A stretch of DNA of 33,984 bases from assembly GCA_963748315.1 (NCBI GenBank), contig CAVVIK010000004.1:1-33984 (forward strand), given 5' to 3'. The DNA comes from DASPHG01 sp963748315. GTDB taxonomy: Bacteria; Actinomycetota; Thermoleophilia; Solirubrobacterales; Thermoleophilaceae. The position numbers and the translations under genes are program-made. The notes beneath the pieces are model-generated. The model was not told where the DNA came from and searched no databases. It saw only the letters and a list, made by a program, of their open reading frames with translations. Numbering within the stretch: position 1 is the stretch's first letter; every line of letters starts with the position of its first letter. Below, piece after piece: positions 8,573 to 17,840 of the stretch.

Positions 8573-8578
8573 ACAATA
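8573..8578 (-). promoter_or_regulatory. -10 element (TATTGT) for leaderless kinase transcript
   Basis: TATTGT on the minus strand ends six bases before GTG 8566, and no Shine-Dalgarno sequence is visible. The spacing puts the transcription start at or next to the start codon. It supports choosing 8566 rather than the 8794 upstream start. Confidence 0.55.
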
Positions 8579-8625
8579 AGCGCGGCTGATCGATATCGCC
8601 AGCGCGGCTACGTGCGCCAGGCGTT

Positions 8626-8794
8626 CTAGCGCCAGATCACAAGGCCGAGCGCCGTACAGGCGAGGCCGAGTGCGATGACCTGCACACCGTCGCGCGCCCG
8701 ATTGCGCCGCATGAGCGCGATCCCGGCGAACACTGCTCCGACGACGCGCGAGCGGCGCCAGGACGCAGACCGCGGCGAGCAGGTAGGCGACCAC
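8626..8794 (-). CDS. Small hydrophobic membrane protein, frameshifted
   Basis: From GTG 8794 the first frame reads VVAYLLAAVCVLAPLAR. The second frame, one base out of step, continues VVGAVFAGIALMRRNRAR and VQVIALGLACTALGLVIWR to a stop at 8626-8628. Joining them at about 8746-8751 (one extra base in a GCGCGC stretch) gives a roughly 56-residue protein with two or more membrane segments. It resembles the small Gly/Ala-rich integral membrane domains common in actinobacteria (DUF4190-like), but this is weak. It lies between the SCP2-like gene and the kinase on the same strand. The break may be a sequencing indel, as elsewhere in the window. Confidence 0.45.
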
Positions 8795-8829
8795 GACGAC
8801 CCGCGTCGGGTCTCGGGTCGGCAGCTCGT

Positions 8830-9189
8830 CTACGCCCGCACCCGCGCCAGCTGGCGCTGGATCACGTTGCCCAGCAGGCTCACGACCGCGGGCTCGCCCG
8901 ACACCTTCACGTGCCCGTGCTGGTACGCCTCCGCCCAGTGCTTCAGGCGGCCGTCCTTGGCGAGCTCGTTGAAGTGCGACCGCGTCACCACGACGTCGAG
9001 CTTGGCGTCGCCCGCCGGGTCCTTCGTGACCTTGGGCCCCGGCACCTCGATCCGCCAGATCGGTGCGCCGGCGCCGCGGGTGGGGAGCTCCAGCCGCACC
9101 ACCAGCTTGAGCTGCTTGAGCGCAGGAACTTCTGCAGTGAACCGATCGATCGTCTGTTCGATCAGGACGCGTGTATCAGTCGATGCCAC
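8830..9189 (-). CDS. SCP2-like sterol/lipid-binding domain protein
   Basis: The product is 119 residues from GTG 9189. The start is preferred because TAAGAT lies exactly seven bases upstream; a TTG at 9231 would put this promoter inside the gene. The protein is essentially one SCP2-type fold: an amphipathic N-terminal helix, strands LKLVVRLELP and WRIEVPGPKV, the LDVVVTRSHFNELAKDGR segment, GHVKVSGEPAVVSLLGNV and a final helix. The family includes sterol carrier proteins and stand-alone bacterial lipid-binding or dehydratase-associated proteins. The ligand is not predictable. It is followed directly by the broken membrane gene on the same strand. Confidence 0.65.
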   Translation of the reverse strand: MASTDTRVLIEQTIDRFTAEVPALKQLKLVVRLELPTRGAGAPIWRIEVPGPKVTKDPAGDAKLDVVVTRSHFNELAKDGRLKHWAEAYQHGHVKVSGEPAVVSLLGNVIQRQLARVRA

Positions 9190-9196
9190 TACGCCG

Positions 9197-9202
9197 ATCT
9201 TA
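9197..9202 (-). promoter_or_regulatory. -10 element (TAAGAT) for leaderless SCP2-like gene
   Basis: TAAGAT on the minus strand is followed by seven bases (CGGCGTA) and GTG 9189. No ribosome-binding site is present. The spacing places transcription start at the GTG, as at four other starts in this window. Confidence 0.6.
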
Positions 9203-9275
9203 TGGGCGTTCGGATGGGTTGTTGCATCCAAGGCGCCGGCGGTGGGGCCGGCGCCACCTACTCAGAGGAGGAATG

Positions 9276-9953
9276 ATGAAGCTGAAGCGACCCTCGCCGG
9301 CGATGACCGTCGCCGTGATCGCGCTTGTGATGAGCATGACCGGAGGCGCGATCGCCGCCGTGAACTTCGCGCAGAACGCTGGCGCCGTGGACGGCAAGAG
9401 CGCCATCAAAGCGTCGAAGGCGGGCAAGAAGAAGGCGGCCGGCAAGCTTCTGGCCACCTACAAGAGCGGCGACAACCGTGGCCAGCTACCGCTGAAGGCC
9501 GTGGCGGGAGCCGCTTCCGAGAATGATCTCGACGACCTGGCCGACGCCGCCGCAGAGGGCAGGAACGGCGTGCGGTCGATCGCGGTTGCGGACAACCAGA
9601 CCACCGCTCCCGAGAGCATGATCGACCTCGGGCTGGGCGCCCTTCAGGTCTCCTGCACCGACCAGGCGGACAACCCCGGGAACGAGAACGCGGCGACCCG
9701 CGTGAGCATCACGAACAGCTCGGGGTCTGCGGTCAACCTGTCGCGGCAGCTCGGCAACGGGGCGCCGACGATCACGACGCTCGGGGACGGCATCGTCCAC
9801 ACGTTCACCGTCGGCCAGCAGAACACGTTCAACGTGCAGCTGCAGGGGAGCGGTGACCGCACGGTCGTGGTGCACGGCACGGCGCTACAAGTCGGTCAGC
9901 AAACCGCCGACAGCTCCTGCGTCGTCTGGGCGACGGCTTTCCTCGTCGGCTAA
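9276..9953 (+). CDS. Secreted protein of Thermoleophilia type, function unknown
   Basis: The second of two adjacent ATGs is chosen: the very strong AGAGGAGGA site (9264-9272) sits at workable spacing from it but abuts the first. The 225-residue product opens with KLKRPSPAM and a hydrophobic segment (VAVIALVMSM, ending GGAIAA), a signal or anchor shared in style with the decapeptide-repeat protein at 13431-14036. A Lys/Ala-rich stretch follows (SKAGKKKAAGK). The C-terminal half is Ser/Thr/Asn-rich with hydrophobic strands (ATRVSITNSSGSAVNL, TVVVHGTALQV) and two cysteines (VSCTD, SSCVV) that could form a disulfide. No enzyme motif is visible. It is convergent with the acyl-CoA dehydrogenase, 30 bases away. 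Confidence 0.7.
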   Translation: MKLKRPSPAMTVAVIALVMSMTGGAIAAVNFAQNAGAVDGKSAIKASKAGKKKAAGKLLATYKSGDNRGQLPLKAVAGAASENDLDDLADAAAEGRNGVRSIAVADNQTTAPESMIDLGLGALQVSCTDQADNPGNENAATRVSITNSSGSAVNLSRQLGNGAPTITTLGDGIVHTFTVGQQNTFNVQLQGSGDRTVVVHGTALQVGQQTADSSCVVWATAFLVG

Positions 9954-9983
9954 GGAGAGTTCGGGATGAAGGCTGCTTGAGCG

Positions 9984-11177
9984 CTAGATCTTGTTGCGCT
10001 CGAGCAGCTTCTTCCCGATCACCATCTTCTGGATCTCGGAGGTGCCCTCGCCGATCAGTAGCAGCGGCGCATCGCGGTAGATGCGCTCGATCTCGTACTC
10101 CTTCGAGTAGCCGTAGCCGCCGTGAATACGGAGCGCCTCCTCGGCGTTCGCATGGGCCGACTCGGAGGCGAACAGCTTCGCCATGCCGGCCTCGATGTCC
10201 GAGCGCTCGCCGGCGTCCTTCATCCGCGCGGCCTTGATGGTGAGCAGTCTCGCCGCCTCGACCCTCGTTCCCATCTCGGCGAGCTTGAACGTGATCGCCT
10301 GGTGCTGGGCGATCGGCTTGCCGAACGTCTTGCGCTCCTGGCTGTAGCGCAGCGCCAGCTCGAGCGCGCGCTGGGCGACGCCGACACCGCGCGCGGCGAC
10401 GTTGACACGGCCTAGCTCGAGCGCGTCCATCATCTGGCGGAAGCCCTCGCCAACGCCGTCGCGGCCCCCGAGGATGTGATCGTCGGAGACCTTGAAGCCG
10501 TCGAAGACGAGCTCTGTGGACTCGACGCCCTTGTAGCCCATCTTCTTGATCTTCGGCGGGATCGTGAGACCCGGCACCTCGGCCTCCCCCGGCTCCTTCT
10601 CGCAGATGAAGCAGGTCATCCCCTTGTACGGCGGGTCGGCCTTCGGGTCGGTCTTCACGAGGACGAACACGAGCCCGGAGCGCAGCCCGTTCGTGACCCA
10701 CATCTTCTGGCCGTTGATCTCCCAGCCGCCGTCGACCTCCTTGGCGGTCGACTTGATGCCCTGAACGTCGGAGCCGACCTCAGGCTCGGAGAGCGAGAAC
10801 GCACCGCGGATCTCGCCGGTGGCCATCTTCGGCAGGTACTTCTCCTTCTGCTCGTCCGTCCCGAACTTCATCAGGAGGTACGAGCCGATGAAGTGGGTGT
10901 TCACGACGCCGGAGATCGAGATCCAGCCGCGCGAGAGCTCCTCGACGATCATCGCGTAGGTCGTCAGGTCGAGCCCCATCCCGCCGTGCTCCTCGGGGAT
11001 CGTCACTCCGAAGAGCCCGAGCTCCTTCATCTGCTCGACGATCGGCTCGGGGAACTTGTCCTCGTGGTCGTACTCCTCCGCGGTCGGGAGGATCTCCTTG
11101 TCGACGAACTGGCGCACCATCTCGGTGATCGCCTTCTGCTCGTCGGTCTTCTCCTGGTAACCCACAGCTACGGCCAT
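9984..11177 (-). CDS. Acyl-CoA dehydrogenase
   Basis: The product is 397 residues from ATG 11177 (an in-frame TTG 15 bases upstream lies within the -10 element and is rejected). The family oxidises acyl-CoA to trans-2-enoyl-CoA with FAD and passes electrons to ETF. The three-part fold is present: N-terminal helices, the middle FAD strand region (GAFSLSEPEVGSDVQ, MWVTNG) and the C-terminal helical domain (RVNVAARGVGVAQRALE, RKTFGKPIAQHQ). The catalytic glutamate is present at about residue 377 in GEGTSEIQ. Both family signatures are intact, so it should be active. Substrate length cannot be inferred. It may cooperate with the acyl-CoA synthetase and enoyl-CoA hydratase elsewhere in the window. 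Confidence 0.92.
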   Translation of the reverse strand: MAVAVGYQEKTDEQKAITEMVRQFVDKEILPTAEEYDHEDKFPEPIVEQMKELGLFGVTIPEEHGGMGLDLTTYAMIVEELSRGWISISGVVNTHFIGSYLLMKFGTDEQKEKYLPKMATGEIRGAFSLSEPEVGSDVQGIKSTAKEVDGGWEINGQKMWVTNGLRSGLVFVLVKTDPKADPPYKGMTCFICEKEPGEAEVPGLTIPPKIKKMGYKGVESTELVFDGFKVSDDHILGGRDGVGEGFRQMMDALELGRVNVAARGVGVAQRALELALRYSQERKTFGKPIAQHQAITFKLAEMGTRVEAARLLTIKAARMKDAGERSDIEAGMAKLFASESAHANAEEALRIHGGYGYSKEYEIERIYRDAPLLLIGEGTSEIQKMVIGKKLLERNKI

Positions 11178-11188
11178 CGCGGCCGGGG

Positions 11189-11194
11189 ACAATA
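11189..11194 (-). promoter_or_regulatory. Candidate -10 element (TATTGT) of the acyl-CoA dehydrogenase gene
   Basis: TATTGT on the minus strand ends 11 bases before the ATG, predicting a leader of about four bases. No Shine-Dalgarno sequence is seen, consistent with leaderless-type expression. Confidence 0.4.
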
Positions 11195-11212
11195 CCGATG
11201 CGGAGGCGGGTT

Positions 11213-11785
11213 CTAGAAGCCGTCGGGGTGACGGCGGCGGTAAGCAGACGGGTCGCGCATGGTCTTGTTCCAGCGCGGGCCGCTGCCGGGCGCCTGGCCG
11301 TAGCTATCCCCGTTGGGATCGCGCATGCCGGTGTCGAGCCTGAGGCCGGCGATCACGGCGTAGGCGTGGCCGCCGTTCGCGAAGACGGTGATCCACTTGC
11401 CCTTCCCGCGGTCGCCCCAGCGCATGAAGTCGCCGGAGGCGAGCGGGCTCCTGAGCAGGTTGCCGCCGATCAGGGCATAGGAGACGCTGCCGGAGCAGTC
11501 GTACCCACGGTCCTCAACCGAGGCGTGGCCGCCGCCGTACTTGTACGGCTTGTCGACGATCTCGTTCGCGGCGTTGATCGCCCGCTTGACGCGCCGCGGC
11601 GCGTTCTTCGGCGGGATCGCGAAGCCGTTGACGATCTTCGCCTTCTTGGCGGGCGCGTAGGCCGGGTCGTCCGGCGAGACCCCGCCGTTCGACGCCTCAG
11701 CGGCATGGGCAACGGCAGGCACACAGGCCAGGAGGAACGTCAACGCGAGGACGCGCGCAAAGCTATGTCGCAGCGGCTTGACCAC
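11213..11785 (-). CDS. Secreted NlpC/P60-like cell-wall endopeptidase
   Basis: The 190-residue product starts at GTG 11785 and has a signal peptide (ARVLALTFLLA, cleavage near VAHA). The catalytic cysteine is in GYDCSGSVSYAL (Cys97), the classic NlpC/P60 context, and the matching histidine is in GGHAYAVIAG (His140). Such enzymes cut peptide cross-links in peptidoglycan, outside the membrane. The spacing between Cys and His is normal; the N-terminal part before residue 65 is a short linker. The gene is preceded by a c-di-AMP riboswitch, a known arrangement for actinobacterial wall hydrolases, so expression should fall or rise with c-di-AMP. It is transcribed alone, divergent from the acyl-CoA synthetase gene. 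Confidence 0.85.
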   Translation of the reverse strand: MVKPLRHSFARVLALTFLLACVPAVAHAAEASNGGVSPDDPAYAPAKKAKIVNGFAIPPKNAPRRVKRAINAANEIVDKPYKYGGGHASVEDRGYDCSGSVSYALIGGNLLRSPLASGDFMRWGDRGKGKWITVFANGGHAYAVIAGLRLDTGMRDPNGDSYGQAPGSGPRWNKTMRDPSAYRRRHPDGF

Positions 11786-11913
11786 AGTCTCTTTCGTCCG
11801 CCTGCGGAGTTAGCTGACGGGCTCGCGCTGAAAGAGCTTGCGCGCCTCCTGCTAGGAGGTTCGCCCCAACAACCTGGGTCCCCCGCGCCACGCGTCGTGC
11901 GTGGCTTCGGCGT
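11786..11913 (-). promoter_or_regulatory. c-di-AMP riboswitch (ydaO/yuaA type) upstream of the NlpC/P60 gene
   Basis: Read on the minus strand, the leader holds the hallmark blocks of the ydaO motif in order: GGGGACCCAGGTT, TTGGGGCGAACC, then CTCTTTC, GCGAGCCCGTCAGCTAAC, GGCGGACGAAAGAG. CTCTTTC and GAAAGAG can pair. GAAAGAG lies about five bases before the GTG start and is the only ribosome-binding-like sequence, so ligand binding could hide it. The ydaO motif binds cyclic di-AMP and is commonly found upstream of actinobacterial wall-hydrolase genes. Confidence 0.88.
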
Positions 11914-11919
11914 GGCGTT

Positions 11920-11925
11920 ACCGTA
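11920..11925 (-). promoter_or_regulatory. -10 element (TACGGT) driving the riboswitch transcript
   Basis: TACGGT on the minus strand lies just upstream of the aptamer, predicting a start near 11913, where the first aptamer helix begins. No clear -35 was identified. Confidence 0.45.
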
Positions 11926-11999
11926 GCAAACGCTCCGGCAGGGTCTGTTCTTTTGATGCTCATTGCCACAAGCTCAAATTCGGCCCCGCGGGCCCCCCT

Positions 12000-13434
12000 G
12001 TGAACTTCGCAACGGAAGTTGTGGGGGCGGTTTCGCCCTCTAGAACCGCCCTTGTCGCCCTCTCAGCAGACCGCTCCCGGCGCCAGCTGAGCTTTGGCGA
12101 GGTCTCCGAGCGCTCCGCACGCCTGGCGGGCAAACTGATCGAGCACGGCGCGGCTCGTGGCTCGGTGGTGATGACCGTGATCGGGAACCGCCCCGAATGG
12201 GTCGAGGCGATGATCGCCTGTTTCCGGATTGGCGCGATCGCCCTCCCCTGCACCGAGCAGCTGCGCCCAAAGGACCTGCGCGAGCGGATGGAGCTCACGG
12301 AGCCGCGCCTCGTGGTCGCCGACGAACGGGATGCCGACGCCGTTCGCGAGGCCGGCTTCGACGGCCCCCTTCTGACCATCCCGGACGAGTCCCTGTTCGA
12401 AGCCGCGCCGGCGCCCGCGGAGGATCTCGCCGCGGACGATCCGGCGCTGATCACGTTCACCTCTGGTACCGCGGGCGAGCCGAAGCCGATCCGACACGGG
12501 CAGCGCTACCTGTTCGGACAGCGCGTGCAGGCCGAGCACTGGTTCGGTGCACACAGCGATGACCTGGCGTGGTGCACTGCGGCATCGGGCTGGTCGAAGT
12601 CCGCGCGCAACGTCTTCATCGCGCCGTGGCTGATGGGTGCAACGGCGTTGCTGCACGACGCCCGCTTCGATCCCGACGAGCGGCTCGAGGTCGCCGAGCG
12701 CGAGGGCGTGAACGTGCTGTGCATGGCGCCGACGGAGTACCGCGCGATCGCGAAGCGCACCCAGCTGCGCGAGCTTCCCGCGCTGCGGCACGCCGTCGCG
12801 GCCGGCGAGCCGCTCAACCCGGAGATCGTCAGCGTCTGGCGCGACGCCGCGGGGATCGAGATCCACGACGGCTATGGGCAGACCGAGACCGGCGCGCTCA
12901 CCGGGATGCCGATCGGGCCACCTGTCCGCCCCGGCTCGATGGGCCTCCCCCTCCCCGGCTTCAAGCTCTGGGTCGACGACGGCGAGCTCTGCGTCGAGCC
13001 CGTCGACCGTGCCCACCTTCTTCCTCGACGGGCCGCCCGACGTGTGGCGCACGGGCGACCGTGTCCGCCAGGACGACGACGGCTACCTCTGGTTCGAGGG
13101 CCGCACCGACGACGTGATCATCTCGTCCGGCTACCGGATCGGCCCGTTCGAGGTGGAGTCGGCGCTCGTGTCGCATCCGGCGGTGGCCGAGGCGGCCGCG
13201 GTCGCCGCACCCGACGAGGAGCGCGGCTCGGTTGTGAGGGCAGTCGTCGTCCTGCGCGAGGGGCACGAGCCAGGGGCGCAGCTCGCACGGGCGCTGCAGG
13301 AGCACGTCAGGGCGGAGACCGCGCCCTACAAGTACCCGCGCATCGTCGAGTTCGCGGACGAGCTGCCGAAGACGGCGAGCGGAAAGATCAAGCGGGCGGC
13401 GATCCGTCGCCGCCCGCTCGATTCCCCCGGCTAG
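12000..13434 (+). CDS. AMP-forming acyl-CoA synthetase (ACSM-like), one-base frameshift
   Basis: The GTG start at 12000 gives the usual N-terminus (NFATEVVGAVSPSRTALVAL). Adenylation motifs are present: LITFTSGTAGEPKPI (phosphate loop), GYGQTETG, and after the frame change WRTGDRV, GRTDDVIISSGYRI and the C-terminal catalytic lysine in PKTASGKIKR. ASGWSKSARNVFIAPWLMGA matches the acetyl/medium-chain acyl-CoA synthetase subgroup. The frame changes at 12999-13001: removing one C from a CCC run gives CVEPSTVPTFFLDG, so an extra base in the sequence is likely. Unrepaired, translation would continue as nonsense to 14075. Expected length about 477 residues. A GC-rich inverted repeat (11982-11994) lies just before the start. 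The stop overlaps that of the convergent gene (CTAG). Confidence 0.88.
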
Positions 13435-14036
13435 CCGTACAGCAGAACGGTCAGCGGCTGATTGCCCGGATCGGCGGTGCCGGTCCCGAAGGAACGGCAG
13501 AGCGTCACCGCGATCTCGTTCGGGGCAGAACCCCTCGCGGAGTACGCGTCCAGCGTGAGGTCGGCGTTCCAGCCATCCTCCTCGCTGCCGGGCAGGACGA
13601 GCACCTGGTCGCCAGCCCCCTTGTTCGGAACGGCGACCGAGTTGTCGGACACGCAGTCGCCCGTGTTCATCACGGGCGGGTCGAACTGGACGGTCGCGAC
13701 TTCGCGTGCGATGTCGGCGAGCCCGAGCGACCCGTTGTCGACGTTCTCGCCCTTCACGGCGTCGACGGCGATCTCATCGTTCGCGACCGCGTCCTCGCGG
13801 ATCTCTCCCTGACGCACCGCGTTCGACCGGATCTCGCTCGGGGCGACGGAGTCCTTGCGGATCTCGGCCTTGCCGACCTCGCCGGCCTTGATCTCGCTGC
13901 GCTTGACCGCGCCTCTCGCGATCTCGCGGCTCGTGATCGAGCCGCGGTCCAAGGCGTACGCGGTGCCGCTCAGCGCGATGAAAAGCGCCAGGTAGGCGGC
14001 GATCGTGCCGTGCGACGGCCTTCGGATCATCTTCAT
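13431..14036 (-). CDS. Secreted decapeptide-repeat surface protein
   Basis: The ATG at 14036 has a GGGGGA site eight bases upstream; the longer open frame above it is antisense to the DUF255 gene and is rejected. The 201-residue product opens with MIRRPSHGTIAAYLALFIAL and a signal sequence ending near TAYA. Residues 35-112 are eight ten-residue repeats with E-I at positions 4-5 and V at position 10 (for example SREIARGAVK, PSEIRSNAVR, QGEIREDAVA), suggesting a beta-solenoid stalk. The C-terminal 90 residues form a compact domain with two cysteines (GDCVSD, TLCRSF) that may pair. Role is unknown; proteins of this layout are common in Thermoleophilia. The stop overlaps the convergent acyl-CoA synthetase stop. 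Confidence 0.8.
   Translation of the reverse strand: MKMIRRPSHGTIAAYLALFIALSGTAYALDRGSITSREIARGAVKRSEIKAGEVGKAEIRKDSVAPSEIRSNAVRQGEIREDAVANDEIAVDAVKGENVDNGSLGLADIAREVATVQFDPPVMNTGDCVSDNSVAVPNKGAGDQVLVLPGSEEDGWNADLTLDAYSARGSAPNEIAVTLCRSFGTGTADPGNQPLTVLLYG
13701..13934 (-). repeat. Eight decapeptide (30-bp) repeats, x-S-x-E-I-x4-V
   Basis: Glutamates at residues 38, 48, 58, 68, 78 and 88, isoleucines one residue later, and valines at 44, 54, 64, 74, 84 and 94 hold strict ten-residue register. The last two units are degenerate (GENV, LADI). The repeat is conserved at protein level while codons vary, indicating selection for the fold. Confidence 0.85.
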
Positions 14037-14060
14037 CTGGATCGTCCCCCTGTCATTTGG

Positions 14061-14076
14061 GTTACGCGCCCGTAAC
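14061..14076. promoter_or_regulatory. Inverted repeat (operator-like) between divergent genes
   Basis: GTTACG-CGCC-CGTAAC has six-base perfect arms and a four-base spacer. It lies 20-36 bases upstream of GTG 14097, over the -35 position of that gene's TAGCCT promoter, and upstream of the divergent surface-protein gene. The position suits a regulator site for either or both; the factor is unknown. Confidence 0.4.
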
Positions 14077-14083
14077 GCGCGAG

Positions 14084-14089
14084 TAGCCT
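14084..14089 (+). promoter_or_regulatory. -10 element (TAGCCT) for leaderless DUF255 gene
   Basis: TAGCCT is followed by seven bases and GTG 14097. The same hexamer at the same spacing precedes GTG 16323. No Shine-Dalgarno is present, and the expected start point coincides with the GTG. Confidence 0.6.
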
Positions 14090-14096
14090 CGGGGTT

Positions 14097-16018
<1,922 letters not shown>

Positions 16019-16022
<4 letters not shown>

Positions 16023-16300
16023 GGACGGACGATCTCCCAGCGGACGTTGCCCTCGTCGTCCTCCTGGGTGACCCTGAGCTTCGCCTCGACGCCGCCCTCG
16101 GCGGTGACGTCGCACTCGAACACCGCGCCCTCCTTGGCCTCGACGTCGTCCGGGCATGCGATATCGACGTCGCGCGTCCCCGTCTGATCCTCGACCATGG
16201 GCCCGATCTCGCTCTCGACTTCAGCGGCGTCGAGCGTGTCCGACCCGCACGCGGCGAGAGCGAGCGCGGGGACCACGAGCAAGTAGCGCGCCCTGCCCAT
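16019..16300 (-). CDS. DUF4333-like lipoprotein
   Basis: From ATG 16300 the product is 93 residues; an in-frame GTG directly before it (16303) forms one end of the promoter palindrome and may be the true start. The signal peptide ends in a lipobox LAAC (Cys18), so the protein should be lipid-anchored on the outer face of the membrane. The remainder is one small domain with two cysteines (ACPDDVEAKEGAVFEC), the arrangement seen in DUF4333, a common actinobacterial extracytoplasmic domain of unknown function. The open frame extends about 215 bases further upstream but is antisense to the phospholipase gene. It is convergent with the DUF255 gene, sharing stop bases. Confidence 0.75.
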
Positions 16301-16325
16301 CACGCGGGCTAGCCTAGCCCGCGTG
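16301..16325. promoter_or_regulatory. Perfect 25-bp palindrome: mirror-symmetric leaderless divergent promoter
   Basis: Arms CACGCGGGCTAG and CTAGCCCGCGTG flank one central base. Read outward, each arm ends in GTG: plus strand 16323-16325 is the phospholipase start, and minus strand 16303-16301 is in frame with and next to the DUF4333 ATG. The core gives TAGCCT on plus (16310-16315) and TAGGCT on minus (16316-16311), each exactly seven bases from its GTG. Both genes could therefore be transcribed leaderless from one symmetrical site, or a dimeric regulator could bind it. Confidence 0.65.
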
Positions 16326-17840
16326 AACGACGAGCGGCTCGAGGCGGAGCATCCCGACGAGGCGCTCCGCCGGCGGGAGTTCCTCCAGCGCACCGCATAC
16401 ACGGCTGGTCTCGCAGGAGTCGCGGCGACGCTGCCGGCCGACACGCTGGTCGCCGAGGCCGCGAAGCGCCAGAGGCGGGTGAAGCTGCCCTCGCCGCGCA
16501 ACATGCCGATCGACACCTTCGTCGTCCTGATGATGGAGAACCGGTCGTTCGACCATTACCTCGGCTGGATGCCGAACGCGGACGGCCGCCAGGCGGGCGT
16601 GGAGTACCTCGACGCGACGGGCGCGCCGCAGTCGACCCACCGTCTCACGCCCGAGTATCAGGGCTGCGGTCATCCCGACCCCGGCCACGGCTGGGAGTCG
16701 GGGCGCGTGCAGTTCAACGAGGGCAAGATCGACGGCTGGCTGAAGGAGGGCAGCGACACCGACGAGTTCGCGCTCGGCTATTACGAGAAGGGCGACCTCG
16801 GCTTCGTCCAGGACGCCACCGCCGCCGCGACGACGTTCGACCGCTTCTTCTGCTCGATCCTCGCTTCGACGTACCCGAACCGCGAGTACATGTGGGCGGC
16901 GCAGTCGTACGGGAAGCAGGACAACAGCCTGCCGGTCGAGTCGCAGGGGTTCCCGTACGACACGACGCTGTTCGCGGCGATCGAGCGCGCGGGCGGCACG
17001 GTCCAGTCCTACTTCAACGACCTGCCGGCGGCCGCGCTCTGGGGCCAGGCCGGGTTCGCCCGTGCGAGCCGCGTCGAGGACTACTACAGCGCATGTGCGA
17101 ACGGCACGCTCCCGAACGTGTCGTTCGTGGACCCGCCCTTCAAGGACGGCGGCGGCGGCGACGGTATGTCGGCGGACGAGCACCCCCACGGCGACGTGCG
17201 GCTCGGACAGGCCTACATGTCGGACGTCGTGCACGCGTTCCTGGAGTCGCCCCAGTGGGAGCGCGGAGCGATGTTCATCGTCTACGACGAGTGGGGCGGG
17301 TTCTTCGACCACGTGCGGCCGCCACGCGTTCCCGACATTCGCAACAGCAGGGATCTAGCGGAGGACTTCGGCCAGATGGGCTTCCGCATCCCGGCGCTCC
17401 TCCTCTCGCCCTACGCACGCCGTGGGCATGTCGACCACGGCACGTACGGCTTCGAGTCGATCATCAAGCTGATCCGCTACCGCTTCGGCGCGAAGGCGCT
17501 GACGCGGCGCGACCGGTACGCGCGCAACATCGGGCACGCGTTCGCCTGGCGCCGCAAGCCGCGCCTCGAACCACCGGAGCTGCCGGATCCCTCGAACGTC
17601 GTAACCACGACGTGCACCGCGCGCGGTCTTGGCTTCCCGCAGCCGGAGCCGCTTCCCAACCCCCTCCCGCCGCTTTCCCGCAGGCAGACCGCCGCGGCGC
17701 GGCCAAAGCCGCACGACTTCGCGCTGCTCGAGAGCACCGGCTACCTGGACCGGCTGGGCATCACGCACTACGCCTCCGACCCGCGCGCGATGTTCCGCGA
17801 GCCGTCGAAGGTGATCGGCGCCTACCGGAGAGTCGTGTGA
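16323..17840 (+). CDS. Tat-exported phosphoesterase (phospholipase C family)
   Basis: The 505-residue product starts at GTG, 22 bases from the divergent lipoprotein ATG. A twin-arginine signal (RRREFLQR, residues 16-23) precedes a hydrophobic stretch (TAYTAGLAGVAATLPA), so the enzyme should be exported folded. The phosphoesterase family motif VLMMENRSFDHYLG (about residues 68-81) holds metal-binding Glu and Asn; FIVYDEWGGFFDHV and SPYARRGHVDHGTYGFES are further conserved metal-site blocks. Members cut phosphodiesters such as phosphatidylcholine or act as acid phosphatases; the substrate here is not determined. The stop overlaps the GTG of the following RTX-like gene, making a two-gene operon. 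Confidence 0.9.
   Translation: MNDERLEAEHPDEALRRREFLQRTAYTAGLAGVAATLPADTLVAEAAKRQRRVKLPSPRNMPIDTFVVLMMENRSFDHYLGWMPNADGRQAGVEYLDATGAPQSTHRLTPEYQGCGHPDPGHGWESGRVQFNEGKIDGWLKEGSDTDEFALGYYEKGDLGFVQDATAAATTFDRFFCSILASTYPNREYMWAAQSYGKQDNSLPVESQGFPYDTTLFAAIERAGGTVQSYFNDLPAAALWGQAGFARASRVEDYYSACANGTLPNVSFVDPPFKDGGGGDGMSADEHPHGDVRLGQAYMSDVVHAFLESPQWERGAMFIVYDEWGGFFDHVRPPRVPDIRNSRDLAEDFGQMGFRIPALLLSPYARRGHVDHGTYGFESIIKLIRYRFGAKALTRRDRYARNIGHAFAWRRKPRLEPPELPDPSNVVTTTCTARGLGFPQPEPLPNPLPPLSRRQTAAARPKPHDFALLESTGYLDRLGITHYASDPRAMFREPSKVIGAYRRVV

Noticed and set aside
13008..14075. Long C-terminal extension of the acyl-CoA synthetase
   Set aside because: It is out-of-frame sequence after the CCC indel; the true C-terminal adenylation motifs are in the other frame and end at 13434.
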